In this document: positions 11,310-21,575 of the stretch, piece by piece
Layout of the letters: each line of letters begins with the position of its first letter
Numbering within the stretch: position 1 is the first letter of the stretch
Assembly (NCBI GenBank): GCA_948099385.1
Contig: CANUEZ040000129.1
Span: 8,376,501-8,440,500 of the forward strand
Reading direction: 5' to 3'
Length of the DNA stretch: 64,000 nucleotides
Source of the DNA: Fasciola hepatica
Lineage: Eukaryota > Platyhelminthes > Trematoda > Plagiorchiida > Fasciolidae
The notes under the pieces: generated by a model
The model's input: only the letters and a program-made list of their open reading frames with translations
What the model was told of the DNA's origin: nothing
The model's database searches: none
Translations under genes and position numbers: made by a program

Positions 11310-11600
11310 GAACATCTTATAGCTGAGCACGCTCAGGAACACATGGAAAACCGTTAATTCTTACGTTACCAGCAGCATGGTTTTCGCAAACCTCCTTCCT
11401 GCCTTTTGATTCTTCCCGCTCGCGGGAACTGGGCTGAAACAAATGATAAAGTTTGTTCCACGGGCATGACCTTCGTGGATTTCAGCCAAGTATTTCATAT
11501 GTTTCTGCCCCAAGCAGCACAACATCTAACGCTGTTGGGCAAATTTTGGGCTGAAACGACTCCTAACATTTGCCTTCCAGAATTTCTCAAAAGTTCGTGA
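11310..11600 (+). pseudogene. CR1/Jockey-like retrotransposon: RT fragment with motif A
   Basis: Translation near 11370-11510 gives YQQHGFRKPPSC, then GNWAETND, then MTFVDFSQVFH. In CR1/Jockey-type RTs these correspond to the QHGFR-GRSC block, the helix before motif A, and motif A itself (F-D-F-S-AFD). The motif-A aspartate is kept; the second is lost (VFH). It could be the continuation of the endonuclease piece at 8.4-9.7 kb. The block that follows motif A in the family is seen in another copy at 41.68 kb. Confidence 0.62.
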
Positions 11601-11698
11601 AATTTTACGAAAAATGAAGTATAAAAATGCTTCAATGTTTACTGGGATATACCTGCGCTATTAAGAAGGCATATTTAGTCTCACAAATGTTTAGTATG

Positions 11699-11892
11699 TA
11701 TTATGGTTGTTGTTTGCACTCGAGAACTGACACCATCGCAAAGAACGTAGTAAATGCTCCGACCAGAACTAAACGCACGGAAGAACTGAGAACACCGGTT
11801 GAACTGGAACTCCATTCGAAGTCTCAATCTTTATGTACGAGCTTTCGAGGATACGAGAAAACAACACAAAGGAAAGTCGTTGACTGTCATCA
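11699..11892 (-). repeat. Solo LTR, Gypsy family A
   Basis: About 194 bp matching the LTR-like segments at 19607-19808 and 21094-21296. Shared landmarks: a TATGR-type start, TTGCACTYGARAACTG, AGTAAATGCTCCGACCAGAAC, GGTTGAACTGGAACTC, TTATGTACRA with TTCGAGGA, and a TCATCA end. No pol or gag sequence adjoins it, so it reads as a solo LTR. Orientation is inferred from the copy at 21.1 kb, which precedes gag on the minus strand. Confidence 0.6.
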
Positions 11893-12452
11893 CATCTGCC
11901 ACAGCCCAAATGAAGTTCAGCTCTCCCGTATTTTAGCCGTTCTTTGCGCAGCAACCCACGAAGCACGCAGACCGTTCCATGGGCTGGGCCCAGGAAGGGT
12001 TTTGGACGAATTCGTAGACCAACAATTCCCATTGTAGAAAATCACAAATTTTTTCTGAGAAACCCAAAAATATAAATATTTTCCACTTTGGCCTTCGAAA
12101 ATTGCGTTTTAATATAAAAGGGTAATGTTTGTATTGACGGGTAGCAGTGCTCCGTCGTATTCAATTTCGGTCCACCGGCGGGGAATTACAAACTGTGTTG
12201 GGCACCGTAGCAGATAACATCAGTGGGACCTTCTCATTGAACAGCATCAACCATGCGTGAAAAATAAATGTACCGATAATATCATGAACGAGTAAACTGA
12301 AATACAAATGAAAATTTGAACGGCTTTATATAGTTATGAAGTAAATACAACAAAGATGGCAAACATGATATGATAACGAGGTTTAGAATGAACACAAAAG
12401 TGAACGGGCGTGAAAATTCGAAACAGAAAGGGAAGTTACGCATAACGTCTTG

Positions 12453-12454
<2 letters not shown>
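11893..12454. other. No recognised gene
   Basis: AT-rich and stop-rich on both strands. No repeat or motif was recognised apart from the simple repeat that follows. Confidence 0.35.

Positions 12455-12525
<71 letters not shown>
12455..12525. repeat. (TA)n microsatellite
   Basis: Uninterrupted TA dinucleotide tract of 71 bp. It is likely to be length-polymorphic and prone to assembly or sequencing slippage. Confidence 0.97.
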
Positions 12526-12528
<3 letters not shown>

Positions 12529-13090
12529 TTTTATAAGCGTATACAGTGAAAAAAGAGGACAGTCATCGAAACTTTCGCGTGTTGCGCCGCACGTCATGCG
12601 GACAGCCTAAGCCTTTGGAAAAACCGCCGTGTGGTTCTGAAACTGGACTCCCCGTCCACACAAGCTCTATTCAATTCAAATGAGATTACAGCTGTACGTT
12701 TTACTCCGTGTTTCATTATGATTTCACACAAGCATGCTGTGTCGTCTCCAGGTTTCCTCAGCCATCCCCCTCTAGAACAGAATAGCTTTGGAGTCCCTTC
12801 GACTTAAGTGAGGGCTTACCGTGAGCCAGCCACTTTTGGCCAAACCAACGTCAGGTGACTCCGGTCAGCTAGAAAGCCAAGTAGCGGTTACACCTTCCAC
12901 CCGTGACGCCGGCGGAGGTGAACCAGGCATTCGGTACTCAGCATTTTCCCAGTTGACCTTCACCTAGCAGTCCACGTTCAGTTAAGTTTGAAAGCATAAA
13001 TCATCTGAAGTGAAAGTTAAAGTTAGATTTTTGCTGCCGATGAGTAAGGATGTCTCTCATATATGTAGCTGCGCTTCAAAATGAAACATA
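12526..13090. other. No recognised gene; possible intron on minus strand
   Basis: No domain was found. If the minus-strand exon at 13091-13324 is real, this sequence is the start of its downstream intron. Confidence 0.25.
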
Positions 13091-13324
13091 CCTTCGCCTG
13101 GATAAACAGTGGAGGCACAGGTACACTTCCTGGTAACTGTAGTTGGCACGCTGATAGTCCTTCCATAGGTCACATGCGCAGCACTGGACCCAGTGCTTAT
13201 TCTCGTCGAGGTCAACGGATGGGGCCTCCGTGCGGCGGATGCTGCAAGCATCTTCCCCGATGGGGTAATCTCCAACTTTCAGACGCCTCCTTTTGTCCTC
13301 GTTCCTGAAAGTGGCTGATGTCAT
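13091..13324 (-). CDS. Candidate exon with CW/PHD-like zinc-binding motif
   Basis: Reading from an ATG at 13322-13324, the minus strand is open for 78 codons. It is rich in basic residues at first (NEDKRRRLKVGD), then gives KHWVQCCACDLWKDYQ and YLCLHC. The W-V-Q-C-x2-C-x2-W spacing followed by C-x2-C resembles CW-type or PHD zinc fingers, which bind modified histone tails. The frame meets GGCGAAG|GTATGT, a strong 5' splice-site consensus at about 13085-13090. An in-frame TAA lies upstream, next to a 9-G run. It could be a first coding exon of a host gene, or the zinc-finger part of a retrotransposon ORF1. No partner exon was identified. Confidence 0.4.
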
Positions 13325-13899
13325 GATCCGGAACCGCCGGATCTGTACCAGTTGCTTCTCCCCCCCCCTTTAACTTCTACATCCTTCTAGTCATGGGTGC
13401 CTCCTGAACAAATTCCGGCTCCGTCGTTGGTGGTGGTACGCCTCCCTATGGGCTTTCATTCGTCAGGGCCCAAAGACCCAAAGGTAGCCTACTGGTATCA
13501 TACTTATTCATATAGCTTACCTTCAGAATAGGACCGCAGGAAAGGAGCCACTGTTAGTTAAAGCCACAAAAACACTGCGAGTCGGCAACCATTGTAACCC
13601 TGGTCGTGTGTGGCCGCTTTATTGAACCAAGCAGGAGCCGTCCATGGGTTCATTACAGGGAGTGATTGCGCACAAACGTGTTTCTCGAGGGAGAAAGGCG
13701 CGCAAGTACTAAGCAGACCAAGGAAACCAGCATACTTCTCCAGCTCTCAACTAGCCTGGAAAGGGCCTTCCATCAGTTTTCCAGTCTACGGCACTTACCA
13801 CCATCCAAATTTCCCGTGCGCTTCGTAATGCTAGCGAACAAGTCCACTGACGATGACCTGTTAGATAGTCCCGACTTCAAATACCTGTTCCCCACCTCT
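13325..13899. other. No recognised gene
   Basis: Contains a 9-C run at about 13360 and two overlapping plus-strand open stretches (13610-13828 and 13666-13938) with no motif. Given the transposase on the opposite strand just downstream, the latter are probably antisense shadows of its degraded C-terminus. Confidence 0.3.
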
Positions 13900-14945
13900 T
13901 CCATAATAACATGTGAACACCCCGAGATTGACAACTAACCTGACCGCGCAACCTACCCACATATCCTCAAAGGGTAACCATGCACGATCGAGACAGTGCT
14001 TTGCAGCAGTCTGTCGACCGGAAATGACCGCTTTGAAGCGATCAAACTGCTCTTTCTGTGGAAAAAAATAAACACCTCATCCAAAGATAAAGACACCGTT
14101 TGTCACTCAGTGACAAACCACCAAACTGGGAAAGGTTCCGCCTCGTGTCAAGCAGAACATGGAACCAACAAAAGACCATTGCGCTCTTTGGATAATGCTT
14201 CCTTAATGCGTTGTTAGACACTGAAATTCTATCTACAACTACGGTCTTACCATTTAGGGACCCGGATAACCGGTCCTTTATTTCCCTGACGGCGATCTGG
14301 TGACTGAGACCCTGCTTCTTCGGGAGCATGGCATGAATAACGGACCTACCTAGCCGTCTTCCGTCTATAATCACTGAGTGCTACAAAAAGTATCCTCCAC
14401 AGTTGAACTGATCAGTCGCATCAGCCAACAACACGTCATCCAGTTTATCCACCAACGTCACCCCCATCCGTGGAATGACGAGGGCATGCCGCAACAGCCC
14501 TTCCCAGTACACAAAGGGAGGGGGAAACCCTTTCCGCTAACTAACTCCTTTACCCGTAGTGCTTTTGCTTGGCCGTCCAAATAAGGAGCCTCCGTTCCAA
14601 TGGAATGCAAGTCCGCAACCGTAAACAACCTGCTCAATTTATCGCTAGCAAGTGAACACGTTTCCTGCGAGTTGTGGAAAGCTTTCATCAACTCGCCAGT
14701 GTAAGACTCCTGATAAAGAGTGAAACGTCTAGTCTTAACATGAAGCTGGTCAACAAACAAATCAAACTCGCCGTTATGTCGCAAAAAGTGGGACTGGACC
14801 TTGTACTGCATCCCAACAGCTCAAACCACGACAAAGCTGGGCACTGGATATTACAGTTTTGAAAATGTCCGTGGGCAACTCCGTCGCAGTATCTAATAGT
14901 CGCAGTCCTCTGAGGGCGTCCGTTATGGACACAACAATACTTCAC
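13900..14945 (-). pseudogene. MULE-type DNA transposase remnant
   Basis: Minus-strand frames assemble, in order, into a Mutator-like (MULE) transposase. Around 14945-14850 there is a KYCCVHNGRPQR stretch resembling the FAR1/WRKY-GCM1-type N-terminal zinc region. At 14811-14600 come helical residues ending LSRLFTVADLH. At 14450-14380 is VLLADATDQFN, with the first catalytic Asp codon at 14420-14422. After an in-frame TAG comes VIIDGRRLGRSVIHAML, and then VVVDRISVSNNALRK with the second Asp codon at 14231-14233, leading into KSAMVFCWFHVL. A degraded EDMWVG block follows near 13.95 kb. The order and the CWFHVL landmark are characteristic of the family. Stops and frameshifts show it is dead; no terminal inverted repeats were identified. 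Confidence 0.72.
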
Positions 14946-15528
14946 TCGATAATAAGGAAACTATTCCGGGAATGCAGCAGGATGTGTGTGGACCCAACTT
15001 TCAGCACTAAAGCTTGCATGAGTGTAGAGCGACGTCAAACTGATCCTTAGGAAAACTCGAGAAATCTCCTCAGAACTTTCTTAGCAAGAGTAAGTTTCAC
15101 CAACTGTCCGATAGAAGAGGTCGGTATCATCGACCATTGCTCTGGGGGTTGCAGCAGAACCAGTTGAGGCAGCCATGACTGTCAGCGGAGATGAATGGGC
15201 ATAACCTTTGACAGAGTTATTTGTATGCATGATTCACACCGACTAAACAAAAACCCGAATAACAGTCAATATACGACACTTCTTCTTTCGGGCGAAAAGG
15301 CACCACTTAAAACCGTTTCCAGAAGTATCCATTCATAAAGTCAGCATAACCACACGCAAGGGTGGACGGTGCATGACTACCGTGCCCTACACTGTACAGT
15401 CTGTACATTTTGAACAATATCTAAGTATTTGTTCACGGTGAGTAACATTTTTCAAAAGATGAACCGGTTGCGTCCCATAAAATGTTATTCTGGGCGACGC
15501 AAAGGATTCATTTCGGGTTAGCACTGCG
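14946..15528. other. No recognised gene
   Basis: Stop-rich on both strands. It may include the 5' end of the MULE, but no terminal repeat could be paired by eye. Confidence 0.3.
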
Positions 15529-15720
15529 TTAACTGATCAACTGGGTTCGTAGCCGGCCTGGGCTAGGCTCAGGCCGGGTTTGGAACGGGTGCTTGGCCGG
15601 GAACCGGCAGGGTTTGAACCAAGCAACCCAGCTGCAAACCGCCGGACTTCGGATGGGCTGGAAATGGGCGCTGGCTGGTTTCTTCTGTGGGTTTGTCAGG
15701 CATGCTATGGATACCACCGT
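15529..15720 (+). repeat. GC-rich inverted repeat, left arm
   Basis: GC-rich block whose reverse complement aligns over about 110 bp to 16990-17110. Shared words, read in the right-arm sense: AGCCCA, CTGAAG/CCGAAG, a GGGTTGC-YTGG core, AAACC, a CCAAGCACCC-like word (CCAGGCACCC in the other arm), AAACCCGGCCTGAGCC (AAACCCAGCCCGAGCC in the other arm). Each arm is also locally self-complementary around the GGGTTGC/GCACCC words. Confidence 0.6.
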
Positions 15721-16989
15721 ACTGTGCTCGACCGCTGAACTCTATATATAATTGATATATGTTCAATGTAAATTTTAATAACAAATGTCAATTACCTCCA
15801 ATGTTTTATTACTTATTATGAAAAAGCGTGGTTTTGTGTAACAACGTACGACACTTGTTTTACGTATGTCACTAATCACAGCCAAAGCACGCCTTTTTCA
15901 TCTTTGTCCCATTGGAAGAGATATCGAACGCGAAGGATGATATTGCGGGAAATAAAATGCACACTTGTTTGAATGACAATCTCTGAGAACATCGTAAAGG
16001 ATGTCCAGCATCTGACAAGCCCAGTGTCAATGGTAATTTATGGATTTACATGTATCTAGCACTGACGACGGAGGCGCATTGCAAATGCGAGGGGAGATTT
16101 ATTTCGGCCACAGTATTAAAATTTAATTAAATAATTAACACTCAGCGCATGTATGCTTCCATTTCTCCGCGAAGACTGGAAAAATAACCATGGTGCGAAA
16201 CAGACAGGCATATTATGCTCTGGCTTGCAAAGGCAGGAGATCGTGGCGAACCCGGGAAGCATAGTAAGCAAATTTTGCGCACAAAGTATGTCATTTTCAC
16301 CGGTTTTACGCACGTACTGTGGTATGCAAGGATCAGCGCCTTCCATGGAGGTTTCTCGTGTTCGGCCTACAAAACACAAAAACGCAGGAAACTCCATGAG
16401 CACGAAGGCTCAGTAAGCGAATCAACAGGCCCATAGACCTACATTTATCGAGCACTGATAAGGCAGCCAACAGCTTGCTCACTGAAGTACCTGTTTCCTT
16501 TCCATCACTTATTCCACTTCTGACTTTCATGTAACAGATGATTCGGAGAGTATGTGGATTTGTGCATCTTGCTGCTTCACTGATTCACAGCTCACGGATT
16601 CTTGGAAAACGGAGGTTGACATGACCCATACCGGTTGCCTTTTTCACATCTCGCAGTTCGTTATCCAAATTGCTCATCAATCTGAGGTGACTGATAACAC
16701 CATTGCATGCCGCTCATAATAAACTATTTATTGGTTGTAAAGTAGAGGAATTTATTTTCCCCCCTTTATGGAACTGTGAAGAAGATTTGTGAGGAAACAT
16801 GTATACTGACACCTGTACCGTAAATATCGAAACAAAAGTATATACTGAATTTAAGATAAATAAAGCTGGCGTCGTTTTTGACGGCTTCTTCGGTTTTCAT
16901 TTTGGGATGGGACGTAGGTGCGGCCTGGAGCTAGTTGTAAACTGAAATAATTGGGTTGGTATTCGCTTGGAGTAATGTAACTGGAGCCC
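15721..16989. other. Sequence between the GC-rich inverted arms
   Basis: About 1.27 kb of lower-GC DNA. Overlapping open stretches at 16116-16436 exist on both strands but none has a recognised domain, and no transposase was identified. The arms might bound a non-autonomous transposon, or be two independent insertions of a palindromic repeat. Confidence 0.35.
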
Positions 16990-17165
16990 TTTCCTAGCCC
17001 AGCTGAAGCTGAGTCGGGTTACTGCAGGGTTACAGATGGGTTGCCTGGTCGAAACCTGACCAGGCACCCATTGCAAACCCAGCCCGAGCCCAGTCGAGGC
17101 TCACTTCCGGCCCATTCGTCTGCGCTGAGCCCGACCAAAAGGCCCTTCGAAGCCCGACGGGGTTT
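16990..17165 (-). repeat. GC-rich inverted repeat, right arm
   Basis: Inverted partner of 15529-15720. It contains a strong internal hairpin near 17038-17070: GGGTTGCCTGGTC, a short spacer, then TGACCAGGCACCC. The repeat therefore folds on itself as well as pairing with the left arm. No coding potential. Confidence 0.6.
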
Positions 17166-17932
17166 GCTGCTTGGAAACCTTTCACTTCTTTGAGCTTCTA
17201 CTGCTGTATTGGTGCCGGATGCCCTGAAATTGTTCTTTTCCGGAAAAGAGTCAAAAATGGGAAATAAGACATTCAGAGGTAGCGTCGGAAAAAAACGTAA
17301 AAGGCAGTTTGGTCCAAATTCCTAGGCCATACAGAACCATTATCCAAGTCAAGAGCCTTGCACAATCTTTTAACCTCCTGAGTGAGAACAATACCGCGAG
17401 AAGGTCCCAGTTCATTTCCTCGACGATAATTGAACTCAGCTGATTCCAAACTCAGAAAGTTTTCCGCTCAGAACTCTGCTGTCAAACGGTTTGGCTGAAC
17501 TCTCTCCGGTCATCAAATGGGTGGAGTTACGGTATTGCATTAGAAAACTGTCAACACTCCTATCGAGTTCGTCAAACGTGGTGACACACACACAGATGCA
17601 ATCGTTTTTTTTCGAGGTGCAAACAAGGTTTTCAGCTGCACCTTTGGATTATGAGTGTTGTGGGGTAGTTAACACATGGTGACGACACAAGGATTTCAAC
17701 CTGTCAGTCACCTACTTTGCCTCGAAGTGGCTTTTATTGTTAGTAACCTACTCACACGAAACATCTTCTCGACAGTTTGTTTTACGTACGGCTTCAATAG
17801 TGAAATCAGCTTTAGGAGAAGTAGTGAAATATGCCTCCGACCGGTGGAAGTAGGACTCAATGGCAACCAGATAGTTTAACCTGTCTCAAAATCTACCACA
17901 GGAATCATCGTGAACTAGCCGCCGGGGCCCTG
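17166..17932. other. No recognised gene
   Basis: No conserved motif on either strand. It is probably downstream pol/LTR debris of the minus-strand Gypsy pieces that begin at 18.17 kb. Confidence 0.3.
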
Positions 17933-18166
17933 CTAAAATAGGCCTCGGAGTCCACTTCGATGGCTTGTGTGAAGTTTACGTAGACAGTCACGAGGGTTTT
18001 TAGCAATACGGCAAAAATCGGCTTTCAACTCTGGCCACCAACGAGTGAGACGCGCAACAGATTTCATTTTTACAATGCCTAACTGTCCGGAATGCGAATC
18101 TCTCAAAACCGCAGCCCACGACGTAGGAGGTACAATGATTCTGTCGCTACAACATGATACCATCAC
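17933..18166 (-). pseudogene. Gypsy integrase zinc-binding fragment
   Basis: The minus-strand frame gives VPPTSWAAVLRDSHSGQLGI, then KMKSVARLTRWWPELKADF and RDCLRKLH. This is the HHCC-type N-terminal domain of Gypsy integrase (H-x-GH-G, the W-WP block, then C-x2-C). The first histidine motif is kept (LRDSHSGQLG), but the GH histidine is Q and the CC pair is incomplete (NPRDCLRK). It shares strand with the RT piece at 19.2-19.6 kb and is probably its continuation after a decayed interval. Confidence 0.7.
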
Positions 18167-19238
18167 AATTCACCGGAATGTCTTAGCTTTGTTTATAGAA
18201 TTCAGGAAATGGAAGCCGAACATTTGCTCGCCATCCATGTGGAACACAAGCTGTGATGGCATGGTGGTGCTTCTTCGTTTCACTGACTAGACCTGGCTGA
18301 CCGGCAGGTAGAGGCTGCGTAAGAGAACAGTCAGCAGTAGAAGGTTATTCGGAAGTGGAGTAGCAAAAAATGTAGTCCGCATGTGGAATAGGTCGTGATT
18401 TGCAATGCTGAACGTCATATGATTGGGTCAGTAAGGCAACGCTTCATCTCTGAACCATGGCTGCTGAATATTTAGCCAAAGACCAGCTTGGATTATATAT
18501 AAGCTTCAGTGATTCTTGAACAGTAACAACGATAAGGTGAGCACCGGACGAGTACTTACGCGGAATATCAAAGGCCCAGTAAACGGCTAATGCTTCTATT
18601 TGCGTTCGTGAATATCCGCGTTTATCTGCACTGAGTCGACGAGAAAAGCGCTAAACTAGATGACCCTCTTGCTTTAGTATTGTGCCTGTGCCGGCAGGAG
18701 AAGCGTTTGCAGTAACAGTCGAAAATGCATGAGAACGAAAAGTAAGAAGTACAGCATTAGTAGACAAAAACGTTAATAAACCACGTAATCACCGTTTATG
18801 TACTGAAGAGCAATGGAAAGTCGGTCAGGAGAGAAGATTGAATAATGGTACAGTTTAAGAGGCATAATTTGGGGTTAATCTGTAGTAATACTGAAGAGAA
18901 CCTTGCAGAAAAAGTAATTAAACTAATGATTTGGGGGAGGGGCATCGGAAAAAGGAGCGAAATTGTTCGAGTCAAGGCACAAATAGTGAGCATCAACCGA
19001 CTAACCAAACAGGTGAATTCAGAAGTGTAGAAAGCACACTTACAGGGTTGCTGGCCATATATCACTACAGGAATATGCCCAGCAGTGACCACAAACGGTC
19101 ATCATGCACATATTTGGTGGGTGCGTATTAAATAATGTCTTCTTGGTAAGCACAAACACCTTCTAGATCAGAAACCAGAGGATTGATGGTGTCTTGGAAA
19201 GCAGCAAGGGAAAAGCTGAGACCGAAAGACCAAATACT
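18167..19238. other. No recognised gene; decayed interval between Gypsy RT and integrase
   Basis: RT palm, RNase H and connection sequence would be expected here on the minus strand, but no motif is legible. AT content rises after 18.7 kb. Short open stretches at 18796-19131 look like chance. Confidence 0.3.
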
Positions 19239-19606
19239 TTACTGGTACAAACCGAACGGAGTACTGTTGGTGGTTAGTTCACGGGACTGCTCGTCAAGGG
19301 GAATTCGTAAAAACGCATCTTTCGGGTCAATTTTCGAAGAACATTTAGGACTGTAAAGTCGGTGGAGAACGTCCTCAGGTTCGAGGGTAGCATAAATGGA
19401 CCGCTTGTTCATTGTAGTACGGTAATCTCTACAGGGTATGGGAGTTTTGTAATCACATTTTAGCGGCTCCACAGTCGGGGTGGCCTATGCTGAAGAACAC
19501 ACCGGTATCAATACTCCTTCATGAACCAAATCATATGATACCTTTTTCACGGGCCCCCGGGGTCCGAGAGAAATAACGCGGAGTGTTATAAAAATGGGAC
19601 AGCCGT
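19239..19606 (-). pseudogene. Gypsy reverse transcriptase N-terminal fragment
   Basis: Two minus-strand frames give the entrance of a Gypsy RT: KKVSYDLVHEGVLIPVCSSA, then MEPLKCDYKTPIPCRDYRTT, LEPEDVLHRLYSPKCSSKID, and KDAFLRIPLDEQSRELTT ending TPFGLYQ. These equal the family's fingers (L-x-EGVL-PV-S-WATP, K-DGK-RICGDYR), motif A (F-KLDL-DAF-QIPL) and the TPFGLY block. The motif-A aspartate context reads KIDPKDAF. It begins directly at an LTR-like repeat (19607), an unnatural junction. Confidence 0.75.
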
Positions 19607-19808
19607 TGCTATGACCGGCCCTTGCACCCAAATCTAGTGTTATCGCAACGAAAGCAATAAATACTCCGACCAGAACCAAATGAACGGAAGGAATGATGAC
19701 ACCGATTGAACTGGAACTCAATTCAAAATAGTACTCCGAGCAACCGTTATGTACAAGGATTCGAGGATGTTATGAAACAACTCGAAGGGATGTCTTTACC
19801 AGTCATCA
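19607..19808 (-). repeat. LTR, Gypsy family A, lying between protease and RT
   Basis: About 202 bp matching 21094-21296 and 11699-11892: TGCTATGACCGGCCCTTGCA at the left end (TGTTATGATCAGCACTTGCA in the 21.1-kb copy), AGYAATAAATACTCCGACC, GATTGAACTGGAACTCA, GTTATGTACAAGGATTCGAG, CCAGTCATCA at the right. It separates gag-protease (right) from RT (left), although a single element would have no LTR there. No target-site duplication is visible at its edges. Confidence 0.65.
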
Positions 19809-20072
19809 CCTAAGGTAACTTCACAAAGCACTGGGTCCATCTTTGTACCGCCAGAAGCTTTGGAACAATCAATAAATAAAGGTTATATACACGATCGTTG
19901 AGAATCGGAGCGAAAGTCAGACGATGCAAGTCTACAATTTATGTGATTCGAATCGATGACGGGGAAGTCCGTGTCACTCACAAAGGAAAGACCACTTATT
20001 GGTATTGGATTGTTCATAAGAAAGAAATATTTCACATAAACCTAGCACACTAAACAGGTGACCAGTAATACC
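19809..20072 (-). other. Short spacer beside the internal LTR
   Basis: No clear domain. On the minus strand it carries a TATAT-type AT-rich patch next to the LTR edge. It may be the degraded 3' part of protease or the polypurine-tract region. Confidence 0.3.
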
Positions 20073-21068
20073 CTAAACCAAAGTGGATGCATTCGGGAGC
20101 TGTACAGAAGGATCAATTTTCTGAAAAACCTGATAAACGGATGAATCAACAATACCTGAGTCCATGATGAACGAATGTTGAAAAGAATGAATAACTACAG
20201 ACGAACGGGTAATGTGACAAGAGTTGTAGGAATAAACAAAAGATAAGGCCAGAGACTGGATACCGGAAAGTAAGTGATAATTTCCGGACGGAAGAGTAGC
20301 AAAGCACGTCATTTTACTTCCTTGTACTCACTGAAAATGTCCCCCTTTACCACAACTGTGACACTCCATATTGCATCGAGAGTGTTTCTGATCACAAGAG
20401 TTGCAAGTTTATCACTGCCTGAATGACTGAACTGGTCGGGAGTGAGAATTTTGGCCGAATTGACTGCCTGGAGGAAAGTACTTCACTTGTTTCGATGGCG
20501 GATTAGAAGAGGACTTCGGATTTCTCAAGCTGGACATTACTGAGGTCCCGTTATTAACAGCCCCATGAAAGTCTTGAAGCTTAACACAAAGACGTTTGGC
20601 GGATTGGAAGATACATTTGTGTGGGAGACTAAATCTTTGTTGCAACTCGGGACAGTTTAAATCAGCAATTAATCTGTCTCATAGCTGCTTCTCGAATGGT
20701 TCATCGAAATTGCGTTTGATGGCCTGCTTTGGCAACGGCAACACAGAATCTTTTACTGATTGACTGGTGCCTCGCATCAATGAGTGGAAGTTTGCTCTTT
20801 TGGCAGATTTGAACCTCACGGGGTGGAAATGCCCCAGAAGCAATGCCTTCGAGGATTAGCACGACTTAGACACTGAAGAGCTCGGGAAAACCAGATTCCT
20901 AACGAGGGAACACGCATCCTTTCCAGGGCTTGTCAAGAAATGTACTGCCTTTTTCTCAGGATCCAAGGATTTGCTAGTCAAACATAATACTTCGAAAAGC
21001 TCGATATAATCCACTACCCTCCGGGCACTGCTGCGAACAATCAAGGCCTCCGAATTACAGACGTCCAT
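20073..21068 (-). pseudogene. Gypsy gag and protease remnant
   Basis: Minus-strand order is gag then protease. At 21068-20856 is a capsid-like stretch (RRVVDYIELFEVLCLTSKSL). At 20645-20412 come FGQNSHSRPVQSF and, in a neighbouring frame near 20400-20335, CHSCGKGGHF, a CCHC-type nucleic-acid-binding knuckle. At 20312-20073 is FIMDSGIVDSSVYQ, resembling a retropepsin D-S/T-G active site and its follow-on. Frames change between blocks. The right-hand LTR at 21094 is placed as its 5' LTR. Confidence 0.65.
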
Positions 21069-21093
21069 GACTGGAACTGAAGGCGACGCCAGA

Positions 21094-21296
21094 TGTTATG
21101 ATCAGCACTTGCACTTGAAAACTGGTGATATCGAAACGAAAGCAGTAAATACACCGGCCAGATCTAAATGCAAAGAAGAACTAAAAATACCGGTTGAACT
21201 GGAACTCACTTCGAAGTCCTACCCTGCGCAGTCGTTATGTACAAAGATTCGAGGAGGTAATAAAGCAACGTGAAGGAAAATCACTACCAGTCATCA
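21094..21296 (-). repeat. 5' LTR of minus-strand Gypsy, family A
   Basis: Best copy of the family-A LTR. On the plus strand it starts TGTTATGATCAGCACTTGCA and ends CCAGTCATCA, giving TG...CA ends on both strands. Leaving it on the minus strand towards gag, the sequence reads TCTGGCGTCGCCTTCAG, a TGG-starting candidate primer-binding site. Gag remnants follow within about 30 bp. Confidence 0.65.
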
Positions 21297-21369
21297 AAGT
21301 AAACCATTCTTGTAATAAACCTAGTGGTTTACGCAGACGAAGATTTTATCAGTGGTGAGTCAGTGGCTT

Positions 21370-21575
21370 TGTACCGACAGCCATCCTCGTTCATACTTTT
21401 GACACGTTTATTGTTTAACTGGACGCTGACCGCCAAGCGTGGTTGCAGTTTGGCCGTTGCCCTTGCATGCGCTCTCAAACACACTCCTAAACACTCGCTA
21501 ACCTCCATCTCCCCCAATCGCCTTCTCGTTCTCACGGGTCGTGAAGAATACCGTTCTGGTCAACATATTCGTACA
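21370..21575 (+). repeat. 5' LTR of Gypsy element 2
   Basis: Pairs with 26042-26229. Shared words: TGTACCGACAGCCAT (TGTAGCGACAGCCAT at 3'), GCTGACCGCC, GCGCTCTCAAACACACTCC (ACGCTCTCAAGCACGCTCC at 3'), CCTTCTCGTTCTCACGGGT, TTCTGGTCAACATATTCGTA. Starts TG and ends CA. The many substitutions and indels between the two LTRs point to an old insertion, unlike the BEL element next door. Confidence 0.7.
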
